From an uncultured Aquimarina sp. (GTDB lineage Bacteria > Bacteroidota > Bacteroidia > Flavobacteriales > Flavobacteriaceae): a stretch of 64,000 nt of DNA. The notes beneath the pieces are model-generated. The model did no database searches. It had not been told where the DNA came from and was given only the letters and a program-made list of their open reading frames with translations. Both the position numbers and the translations under genes were made by a program. This document shows, one piece after another, positions 24,644 to 31,560 of the stretch; position 1 is the stretch's first letter; every line of letters starts with the position of its first letter. The stretch covers positions 62,001 through 126,000 of the forward strand of contig CANMDW010000003.1 of the NCBI GenBank assembly GCA_947496705.1, given 5' to 3'.

Positions 24644-24708
24644 CAAAAATACTGAAGAGGGTACTACACAGCTATCACAAAACCGACAAATCCTACCAAA
24701 TTTCGGAC
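24644..24708 (-). promoter_or_regulatory. Promoter and CGAC direct-repeat operator of the amidase gene
   Basis: Minus-strand -7 element TATTTTTG (24644-24651), then CGACAAATC (from 24684) and GGAC (24705-24708), again 21 bp apart and 33 bp from the -7 element. This implies a leader of roughly 90 nt before the amidase ATG. Confidence 0.68.
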
Positions 24709-25006
24709 AGAGTCTTATCTGTGCGGAAAATAGTTCAGCACTATCTAGGTATCAATAAGGTTAAGTCAAAATATGGTGTAAATTATGTCTCTTTAACTTT
24801 GTAAACTATCTGCCTTAACGGGCATAATAAACTAACCATGTAATTATGTAATAGCGCTTAACTTTATTACACGCTACAAAAGCCTTTTGCCTTTGCCCTT
24901 TATACTACAAAGTTGTAATAAAAACAAGAATATTTTCGTACTTATTAGCACAAAAATTATAAAAAAATTCGTAAATTTAAGTTCAAAACTTATAAATCAA
25001 TGGCTT

Positions 25007-25570
25007 ATGAAAAAACTTTTACTTCTTTTATTTTTATTTCCTCTTACTTTTTTTGCCCAAACAAATTACTCGCAAGAGGATATTGCTGCAGCTGCCACGC
25101 ACGACAAACAGTGGTTACTAACGAATACTACCAGTGACCAGATAGAGTATGACTATGGTGTTACAAAGATGGTGCAATCTTTTATTCAGAATAAAACAAA
25201 GTGGGAAGCCACATCTATGGCATGCGGAACGAATTGTTTACAGTGGGTGCACCAAAGTAATGCCCCCAGTCATCTAAAAAAGAGAAAAATCTCATACAAG
25301 CTATATTATGATAAGTTACCTACAGGAAAACGGATCAGTACTAGAGTGGTTTTTGAGGGTAATAAAGACCTCATCGTTAACTTTTTTATGAGTTATTGGA
25401 CCGAAGATCTTGAATTTACCAAAGGCTCACAGGGCAAAGATGACCTTGCTACCGTACGATTTTTAACAGATATAGCAACATTGAGGATTAATGAAGAGGG
25501 TGATGCTTCTATCATAGTGACTACGGGTACTGCCAAAGATGCTTATGCTACTATGATATCTCATAATTAG
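25007..25570 (+). CDS. Secreted protein of unknown function, 187 aa
   Basis: Start chosen at the ATG at 25007, which opens directly on a signal peptide (MKKLLLLLFLFPLTFFAQ); an in-frame ATG at 24887 would put 40 residues ahead of it. The mature part is mixed alpha/beta with two Cys (MACGTNCLQW) and a C-terminal region ending TAKDAYATMISHN. No family recognised. A strong hairpin terminator follows. Its last ~50 bases and the terminator are duplicated about 600 bp downstream. Confidence 0.65.
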   Translation: MKKLLLLLFLFPLTFFAQTNYSQEDIAAAATHDKQWLLTNTTSDQIEYDYGVTKMVQSFIQNKTKWEATSMACGTNCLQWVHQSNAPSHLKKRKISYKLYYDKLPTGKRISTRVVFEGNKDLIVNFFMSYWTEDLEFTKGSQGKDDLATVRFLTDIATLRINEEGDASIIVTTGTAKDAYATMISHN

Positions 25571-25598
25571 GGATATTTATAGGGTACTAAATAGAATA

Positions 25599-25626
25599 AA
25601 AAGACGCGCTGTAGAACGCGTCTTTT
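25599..25626. terminator. Intrinsic terminator
   Basis: AAAAGACGCG, loop CTGTAGAA, CGCGTCTTTT: a perfect 10-bp stem with A-run and T-run, 28 bp after the stop codon. The symmetric ends could terminate both the plus-strand gene and the minus-strand peptide gene facing it. Confidence 0.9.
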
Positions 25627-25702
25627 GCTTTATGATATTTACAGCTCTGTCAAGAGCGGGATTTAAAATATAAATTTCAAAATTTATTTATAATCGCGTA
25701 TT

Positions 25703-25900
25703 TTAAGCCCAACGACAGCCTCCATTGGCAAGACACTCACCTCTTCCACAGTTCCAACTACCATTAGGAGTTCTTTCGCAACAGGTATTAGGTCCATTAC
25801 AATATGGAGCTATATCTGTTGAACCAGAAGCACCAATAATATTTTGCTGCTCTTTTTTACTAAGCTGTTGAATTCCTTCAAGATTTAAGATTTTTTTCAT
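25703..25900 (-). CDS. Cysteine-rich bacteriocin-like peptide with GG-type leader
   Basis: 65 aa. The leader MKKILNLEGIQQLSKKEQQ followed by NIIGA matches the Bacteroidota secreted-peptide leader, which ends in GG or GA and is cut by a C39-type transporter. The core of about 41 residues has six Cys (PYCNGPNTCCERT, WNCGRGEC, GGCRWA), enough for three disulfides or thioether rings. No transporter or modification enzyme is adjacent, so export would rely on a gene elsewhere. Bacteriocin or signalling role is inferred from the leader only. Confidence 0.65.
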   Translation of the reverse strand: MKKILNLEGIQQLSKKEQQNIIGASGSTDIAPYCNGPNTCCERTPNGSWNCGRGECLANGGCRWA

Positions 25901-26025
25901 GATATAGAAATATTTAAATTAGTTAAGTAAAACTATTTATTTGTGTAGTTTTAAAAAAAAATATTAGCTAAACGACTTAAAATTATCGCCGTTTGATGGT
26001 TAAACCCACTTATGCATTAGATAAT

Positions 26026-26047
26026 CCCCGCCTGACGGACGGGCAGG
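26026..26047. repeat. GC-rich palindrome
   Basis: CCCGCCTGACGGACGGGCAGG in an AT-rich gap, of the same type as the hairpins near 7321-7337 and 54576-54655. Confidence 0.5.
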
Positions 26048-26150
26048 TATTACAGCTTCAATACTTATTTTAAATATAAGGATTCCCTGCTCTACGAAGT
26101 TTGTATCTCTTACTATTCTAAGTGATGACTTTAAAATCTATTACAAACAT

Positions 26151-26252
26151 GACCACTGCCAAAGTTACTTATGCTACTATGATTTCTCATAATTTGGGAT
26201 ATTTACAGGTAACTAAATAGAATAAAAAGACGCGCTTTAGAACGCGTCTTTT
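26151..26252 (+). pseudogene. Duplicated 3' end of the 25007-25570 gene, with its terminator
   Basis: From ACTGCCAAAG through TATGCTACTATGAT, TCTCATAATT and the terminator hairpin, this stretch repeats 25530-25626 with a few substitutions; the original stop TAG has become TTG. No start or body of a second gene copy is present. The hairpin at 26225-26252 keeps the 10-bp stem. It looks like a tail fragment left by a tandem duplication and deletion. Confidence 0.75.
26225..26252. terminator. Intrinsic terminator (second copy)
   Basis: AAAAGACGCG, loop CTTTAGAA, CGCGTCTTTT; same stem as the copy at 25599-25626 with one loop change. Confidence 0.8.
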
Positions 26253-26384
26253 GTTTTGTAATATCTTTTTACTGTAGACAAGCGTATCTTCTCACTGTTA
26301 CTGCTGCGAAGTTGCACCTGTCTGCCTCGGAAAGAAACCTTGTAACCCATTAGCTCACATGAAGCTGAAAAGACAATGAGGTAT

Positions 26385-26954
26385 TCATTTGGATAATCCT
26401 AAGAGATATCCATCATTATCTATTTCTAATATAGTATGATCATCTTGATAATTTCTGGCACTGCTATACTTCCAGTCTACAGGGTCTACTACAAAACCAG
26501 ATACTACAGGATTATTATGGATATACTCTATCTTTTGTTGGATTACTTTATCTGTCCATAATTCTATGGGTTTATTATGTTGTTGCCAGAATTGTCGATG
26601 ACTAACCGTTGCATTCTTAACTCCTGCTTTTTCGAACATCCATAACAACCATTCTCTTCTGCTTTCTTGCTGGTTTTCATCTATTGTTTTTATAAGTTTT
26701 CTGGCTGTATATCCTTTAAAATCTCTTATCAGTCCAGAAGGATCTCCACGATTCGAACGGAAGACCAAGTGAACATGACTAGGCATAAAACAATATGCAT
26801 ATATCTCCATTCCTTTTTCTTTTCTGCAATAACTAATGCTCTCTGCCAGTATGGATAAATAGGTTTCTCTGGTAAATATATCTATCCAATATACCGTTGC
26901 AAAGCTCACAAAATAAAGTCCTTCTTTATTATGAAATTTATAGTTTCTACTCAT
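26385..26954 (-). CDS. REP-associated tyrosine transposase (RAYT, Y1 family)
   Basis: 189 aa, a normal length for the family. The HUH metal-binding motif is SHVHLVF (His60 and His62), and a candidate catalytic Tyr is in DFKGYTARK (about Tyr82). The ending region QQKIEYIHNNPVVSGFV with YSSARNY is typical of the family's C-terminal part. These enzymes cut single-stranded DNA at REP palindromes. Matching palindromes with a CTAGCR core lie just upstream at 26992-27015 and further at 27055-27111 and 27368-27424. The frame is intact, so the enzyme may be active. Confidence 0.9.
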   Translation of the reverse strand: MSRNYKFHNKEGLYFVSFATVYWIDIFTRETYLSILAESISYCRKEKGMEIYAYCFMPSHVHLVFRSNRGDPSGLIRDFKGYTARKLIKTIDENQQESRREWLLWMFEKAGVKNATVSHRQFWQQHNKPIELWTDKVIQQKIEYIHNNPVVSGFVVDPVDWKYSSARNYQDDHTILEIDNDGYLLGLSK

Positions 26955-26991
26955 ATCACTAAAGTAGTAAAATAAAGTTTATGATAGTATG

Positions 26992-27015
26992 CTCCCGCTA
27001 GCGTCACGCTAGTGG
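26992..27015. repeat. REP-like palindrome 1 (CTAGCG-TCA-CGCTAG)
   Basis: The arms CTAGCG (26998-27003) and CGCTAG (27007-27012) lie about 45 bp upstream of the RAYT start and share the CTAGC core with the two palindromes further on. Confidence 0.65.
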
Positions 27016-27054
27016 ACACCTTCATTGTTTTTTTTAGACTATTTTCTATGTTAG

Positions 27055-27111
27055 CTTACTCTTACCCTGCATACTCTTGCCCGCCACTAGCAGAAGATGC
27101 TAGCGGGAGCG
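27055..27111. repeat. REP-like palindrome 2
   Basis: TTACTCTTRC-type flank, then CTAGCAGAAGATGCTAG (27087-27103), then GGGAGC. Nearly identical to the unit at 27368-27424. Confidence 0.65.
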
Positions 27112-27123
27112 GGGGAGCGGGGG

Positions 27124-27363
27124 AAGCTAAAGAATTATTAGATGCAGCAGTTGTTAAACTATATAACAATCAAAGACCACATATGAGTATAGGAAATCTT
27201 ACTCCAAATCAAGTGTATCAAAACAATATAAAAACAGAAAAGTTATGGAAGAATTATTATACAAAAAGTCCTACTATTGTAAACCAATAATAGGACTAAG
27301 AATAAGTTGTAAAGCTATTTTAGGATTAATCTAAAATATGTAAACTTTTTTTAGGACGAGACA
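27124..27363 (+). pseudogene. IS3-family transposase remnant, right end
   Basis: The frame ending at 27290 encodes LYNNQRPHMSIGNLTPNQVY, the C-terminus of IS3-type OrfB transposases, with the catalytic DDE core missing. About 50 bp further on, TGTAAAC followed by a T-run and AGGACGAGACA (27339-27363) looks like the terminal inverted repeat. No matching left end was found. The fragment abuts a REP-like palindrome, so the element was truncated there. An upstream in-frame start at 27012 is chance. Confidence 0.75.
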
Positions 27364-27367
27364 CTTA

Positions 27368-27424
27368 ACCTACTCTTACTCTGCTTACTCTTGCGGCGAC
27401 TAGCAGAAGATGCTAGCAGGAGCA
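27368..27424. repeat. REP-like palindrome 3
   Basis: CTAGCAGAAGATGCTAG at 27400-27416 with the same TTACTCTTGC flank and GGAGC ending as palindrome 2; it sits just past the IS3 remnant. Confidence 0.65.
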
Positions 27425-27543
27425 AAAGAGATTGAGTGTAAAATATAATAGTTTATAAGTTCTGCCACTAAATCTATCTGATACCAAAAAGTAATTACAA
27501 TTTTATTCTGTAAGAACTTCAACTTCTAATAGCCTTTGTCTTT

Positions 27544-28236
27544 TTAAAAAGTCGGCCAACTTGCAACAATTGTCGATGGTACAGCATTTATCGCATTATA
27601 TGAATCACGGCTATTGCACCATGCCATAATTACTACAGATGACAATCCTGTTAAATTACTTTTTAGGCGTCCTTGACTCCACCCGTTTATATTCTGTACA
27701 GATACTTGAAAAGTGCGCCCAGCACCTACACCCCATTGCGCATGTGCCATGTCCTCAGTATAAAACTGTGTATCACCTGTCAAATCACCATTGGCAGCCC
27801 CATGTGTGCCGGTTAAAATGGTTATCCTGTTTACATTATCTCCTGCGGCTATATTTGCCCTAATATGGTTTATCAATTGGGTAACATCGTTGGCATTTAT
27901 TGGTGCATATGATCCCCATACACCATTACCCATATCATCCCATCTTACACCACTAGCAGGGGTAACATATGTATTAAGCGCTGCTACTGTTTTATATGGT
28001 TTTACTTCACGCCCTTCTTTAAATCGGAAATTTCTATTCTGACCTTTGCCTTTCCTTTTTGGTGTTATACCCACTTCATTGGTATTCATAGCCTCTATTA
28101 GCTTTCGGCGTTTCCTGGTAGAATGTCTTCTGTCTGCAATCGTAGCTGTGCCTCCATTGCTGTTTTCTTTCCCTACCCTTCGAACAGATGCATTTTTCTG
28201 TTCTCGATTTTCATTCATTTTGGTTCTCATATGCAT
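27544..28236 (-). CDS. Candidate eCIS cargo: basic leader plus caspase-like His/Cys domain
   Basis: 230 aa, the last gene in the eCIS direction, 125 bp beyond the ATPase gene. Residues 1-80 are polar, strongly basic and apparently disordered (RREQ-, RRHSTRKRRK-, KRKGKGQNRN-type runs), resembling the N-terminal packaging leaders reported for eCIS effectors. Residues 80-230 contain RITILTGTHGAANG (His145) and SSVVIMAWCNSRDS (Cys207): a strand followed by HG and a strand followed by a Cys, the dyad layout of caspase/clostripain-fold (clan CD) peptidases. Protease activity and cargo status are inference. A separate TAATTTTG -7 element lies upstream. Confidence 0.6.
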   Translation of the reverse strand: MHMRTKMNENREQKNASVRRVGKENSNGGTATIADRRHSTRKRRKLIEAMNTNEVGITPKRKGKGQNRNFRFKEGREVKPYKTVAALNTYVTPASGVRWDDMGNGVWGSYAPINANDVTQLINHIRANIAAGDNVNRITILTGTHGAANGDLTGDTQFYTEDMAHAQWGVGAGRTFQVSVQNINGWSQGRLKSNLTGLSSVVIMAWCNSRDSYNAINAVPSTIVASWPTF

Positions 28237-28290
28237 CTTATTTATAAAATAATTACTTTTTGAATTAAATAAATTATTACTTCGCTATAC

Positions 28291-28298
28291 CAAAATTA
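28291..28298 (-). promoter_or_regulatory. Possible -7 element of the candidate cargo gene
   Basis: TAATTTTG on the minus strand, 55 bp upstream of the ATG; no CGAC operator accompanies it. Confidence 0.35.
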
Positions 28299-28361
28299 CA
28301 TCTACCTCTCCAGTAGGCGGGAAGCTGGAATAACGTAAGTAATTAGTTCCACTATGCCGCC

Positions 28362-29765
28362 CTAGCTCAAAATCACCCCTTCTTTCTGTAACTCCCGTCT
28401 AATGGCAGTTTCCAGACTTTGTTGGGTGATTGTTTTTTCTTTGTTCGTTACGGCTTGTAGCGTACATTTACGTATTATATTCATCATTAATCCGCCAGAG
28501 ATTTCATAGTTTTCGGCGATATGCCATAGATCTGAGTTTTCATCTAGTGGTAATTTCTTAGCAAAAGATTGTTTCCATAGTTGATAGCGTTCTTCTACTC
28601 CTGGCATGGTAAATTCGATCATGGATTGGAATCGTCGGGTAAAGGCGTCATCTATATTGTCTTTTAGGTTCGATGCCAGGATCACTACGCCGGGGAAATC
28701 TTCGATGCGCTGCAATAAATACCCTATCTCCTGATTTCCGTATCGATCATTGGCACTACTTACTTGGGTACGTTGCCCAAACAAAGAATCCGCCTCATCA
28801 AAAAACAAGATCCAATCGTGCTGCTGGGCTTGATCAAATACTTTAGCCAGGTTTTTTTCGGTTTCACCAATGTATTTAGAGACCGTCATACTTAGGTCGA
28901 TCCTGTAGACTTGTCTGTCTGTACTTTTGCCTAACAATGCTGCTGCCATACTCTTGCCGGTTCCCGGTGGTCCAAAAAACAGGCTTTTATAGCCCGGTTT
29001 TAGTCGTTTACCCAGTTCCAACTCTTCTAATACTGTGTGTCCATAGGTAACCCAATCCCTGATTTCCTGCAAGCTATGTGTTGTGGACCTAGAGACGATG
29101 AGATCCTCCCACGATAGTTTGGTATGAATACGTTGTGCAGGGAAATCAGGGCTATATTTTGCTTGATAGGGTTTACCAGTTAATAAATATTCTACATATT
29201 CATTAGCGATCATCCAGATACTACTTAATAGCGGACTATTCCCTTTGGTTCTGGATAGACTGATGATGCCTTTTCGTATCGCGACAAAGTCTTGGGTAAT
29301 GAGCGTATGATATTGCAAGCGTTTCTGTAACTCATCTCCTGCTATTAAAAACATCGCAGTTTCTGCGGTAGGGATCAATCCCAAATGCCCTTCTAACAAC
29401 AGTCCGCCAAATTCGCTATAGCGGCGGTCATAGTCTTTGTTTTTAGTGAGCAGAATATCTAAAAGTTCTGGTTGGATATGAGGAACTAATGCCAAGATTA
29501 GCAACAATCGTTCTGCAACCTTGAGTTTGTGTTTTTGTATAAATGCTGCATAGACTCCTTCTTTATCGGTTATATCCGGAGGTGTTAACTCTTGTATGGA
29601 TTGATAAGGCGTTTCTTGGTTAAAATGCAATTCTAAGCGGGTTTGAAGCACGATGCTTAGCCAAGCTAGTTCGTTTGCTATTACCTCTGCGTTATGATCG
29701 CTGATATCTCTTTCTGTGGATTTCTTCATACTATTATTTTCAGCGATAACAATTTGTTTTTCCAT
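28362..29765 (-). CDS. eCIS AAA+ ATPase (Afp15/Pvc15-like)
   Basis: 467 aa. Walker A GPPGTGKS (265-272), Walker B ILFFDEAD (319-326), a sensor region (GVVILASNLKDNIDDAFTRR with arginine finger candidates) and an N-terminal helical domain of about 230 residues. It belongs to the ATPase group always found with extracellular contractile injection systems; in PVC/Afp studies this ATPase is needed to load effectors or to make complete particles. It comes next to last in the operon, after the tape measure gene and a hairpin-rich spacer. Confidence 0.92.
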   Translation of the reverse strand: MEKQIVIAENNSMKKSTERDISDHNAEVIANELAWLSIVLQTRLELHFNQETPYQSIQELTPPDITDKEGVYAAFIQKHKLKVAERLLLILALVPHIQPELLDILLTKNKDYDRRYSEFGGLLLEGHLGLIPTAETAMFLIAGDELQKRLQYHTLITQDFVAIRKGIISLSRTKGNSPLLSSIWMIANEYVEYLLTGKPYQAKYSPDFPAQRIHTKLSWEDLIVSRSTTHSLQEIRDWVTYGHTVLEELELGKRLKPGYKSLFFGPPGTGKSMAAALLGKSTDRQVYRIDLSMTVSKYIGETEKNLAKVFDQAQQHDWILFFDEADSLFGQRTQVSSANDRYGNQEIGYLLQRIEDFPGVVILASNLKDNIDDAFTRRFQSMIEFTMPGVEERYQLWKQSFAKKLPLDENSDLWHIAENYEISGGLMMNIIRKCTLQAVTNKEKTITQQSLETAIRRELQKEGVILS

Positions 29766-29831
29766 AGTGCTGTTTTACTTTATAATTCATTCAATTCTTT
29801 GATACAGAAGACACACTTCCGTTTTATTGCT

Positions 29832-29913
29832 CCCTTCCCTCGGGGAAGGGCTGGGGATGGGAATAATTTTTTGTTTTCTAATCCCATCCTAAATCCTTCC
29901 CCAAGGGAAGGAC
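29832..29913. repeat. Triple-hairpin palindromic element inside the eCIS operon
   Basis: CCCTTCCC/GGGGAAGGG (29832-29850), GGATGGGA/TCCCATCC (29855-29889) and TCCTTCCC/GGGAAGGA (29894-29912). It fills the 176-bp gap between the tape measure and ATPase genes, where other neighbours are only a few bases apart. It may be an inserted dispersed element or a processing/attenuation site. Confidence 0.7.
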
Positions 29914-29941
29914 TTTCCACCATATTCTAAAACTCATTTCA

Positions 29942-31555
29942 TCATAACCACTCCACTACAATAATGTCTTGCATCCAGGGGAGTTTCACCGTATGAAAAC
30001 CCCAAGGCAATTTTTCTAACGTAACATCATGAGTTTCTCGTTGCACCTGTAATAACCAATGACCATCTCGGGTACGTAAGGATCCAGGGCGACATAGATA
30101 GGAGGTTCTAAATCCTTCTATCGATAAGTTTTTCCAATGTGGGCCTTGTCCTATCGCAGCGGTTAGCAATCCTTCTGCAATTGCTGTTTCTTCATCCGAT
30201 AGTGTGATTGGCGATATGACTTCTTCTATAGCGACACCGCATAACAATTTGTTTAATGGCAGTGCTCCTTCAAACAGTTCCTGGTCATCTCCTTCACACA
30301 GATACTGCAAGGCACATATGGCAGTATGGCGAGCGGTTTCATTGATAAAGCTTTTATCTTTGATCAACTCCAAATTCTCAAAAAAGCGTTCTAAAAATGG
30401 CCAAAAGAGTACCAATCCTGCGTTTTGTATAGGGATAAAATCTGTATCCTCAAAAGGAGAAGACAATTGTTCTATCTCCAGTAATGTGGGTTTTGATGCT
30501 ATCTCTTGCAGTTCTTTATGTACTCCCTGGAGATAGATTGCCAAGGGTCTTAATACACTATTGGCATCTACCGTTTGCTCTTGTATGTTCCCTATATCTT
30601 TTAGTAGTTGCACCCATTGCTTTAACATTTTGGTAGGCAACTGACCCAAAAAAGGGTTGTTTATGATAGTGGATAGTTGTCTAAAGAATTCTTGCCATAC
30701 AGTATTCTTAGCTTGCATAGTTTTATAGCTAGCTACTAAAGATTTGATCTCATAGACATCCTGTGCTTGATGTTTTTTGCTACTTCCTTTATGATCTATT
30801 CCGAGTGCTGCCAACGTACCTTGGAAACATTCTTGTTCGAAGAACTTGAAATCTTTATAGGTATCAAACTTCTGAAACGCTGTTTTCCAAAACGTAGCCT
30901 CTATCTTCTGCGATGCGATGCCGTATTTCTTATGAACTCTCTGCTGAAACTTTTCTAAATTAGGCACTATTTCTTGCACACGAATATCCGAAATCAGTTG
31001 AAGGGATTGAAGCAGTTGCGCTTCTGTACTTGTATAGACAAAACGTTCTAGCTGCTGGGCACTCCATCTCAATTGTTTTAGCAAGGTGATGAAAGTGGTG
31101 TTCGGTTTTTGCAACAATTCTTTTAATTGCTCCAGAACATATGCTTTGGTTGTGTCCTCTGCCCACCAAGGTAATATCCCGGTTTTCAGGTAATGTGCTA
31201 CTACTCTAATAGGTGTTTTTTCTTCGGGTTGATTGGCCTCGTCCTTTTGTACTACGGCATCAGATTGCAGATATACAGTAAGTGCTTCTTGAAGTTTTTC
31301 TTGTAATTCTCCCTCAAAAACAGTTTCAAAATTATCCAAAGATACCTGCCCTAAATCTAATGTAAGTTGATCTATCTGTAATGGTTGGTCTCCCAGAGTA
31401 TTGGTAGTATTTCCAAATATGCGATCCATAACCGTTGTTAACTGATGCCGACACAGCGCACTCAGTTCTTGCTGCACAGCAAAAGCATCTACAGTCGAAG
31501 GCAGGTGAATTTCTAAAATCTGTTTATTGATGATATGTTTTTGCTGTGTCATCAT
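29942..31555 (-). CDS. Contractile injection system tape measure protein (Afp14-like)
   Basis: 537 aa. The N-terminus (HIINKQILEIHLPSTVDAF, then LCRHQLTTVMDRIF) and the C-terminal segment (LTAAIGQGPHWKNLSIEGF, then RDGHWLLQVQRETHDVTLE, LPWGFHTVKLPWM) match the CIS tape measure family that sets tube length. The middle is helical and low in conservation, as expected for a ruler. It starts 5 bp after the Afp12-like gene, in an unbroken operon. Confidence 0.88.
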   Translation of the reverse strand: MMTQQKHIINKQILEIHLPSTVDAFAVQQELSALCRHQLTTVMDRIFGNTTNTLGDQPLQIDQLTLDLGQVSLDNFETVFEGELQEKLQEALTVYLQSDAVVQKDEANQPEEKTPIRVVAHYLKTGILPWWAEDTTKAYVLEQLKELLQKPNTTFITLLKQLRWSAQQLERFVYTSTEAQLLQSLQLISDIRVQEIVPNLEKFQQRVHKKYGIASQKIEATFWKTAFQKFDTYKDFKFFEQECFQGTLAALGIDHKGSSKKHQAQDVYEIKSLVASYKTMQAKNTVWQEFFRQLSTIINNPFLGQLPTKMLKQWVQLLKDIGNIQEQTVDANSVLRPLAIYLQGVHKELQEIASKPTLLEIEQLSSPFEDTDFIPIQNAGLVLFWPFLERFFENLELIKDKSFINETARHTAICALQYLCEGDDQELFEGALPLNKLLCGVAIEEVISPITLSDEETAIAEGLLTAAIGQGPHWKNLSIEGFRTSYLCRPGSLRTRDGHWLLQVQRETHDVTLEKLPWGFHTVKLPWMQDIIVVEWL

Positions 31556-31560
31556 GCTAC

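Noticed and set aside
27012..27123. In-frame N-terminal extension of the IS3 transposase tail
   Set aside because: It reads through REP-like palindromes; only the part after about 27124 resembles transposase.
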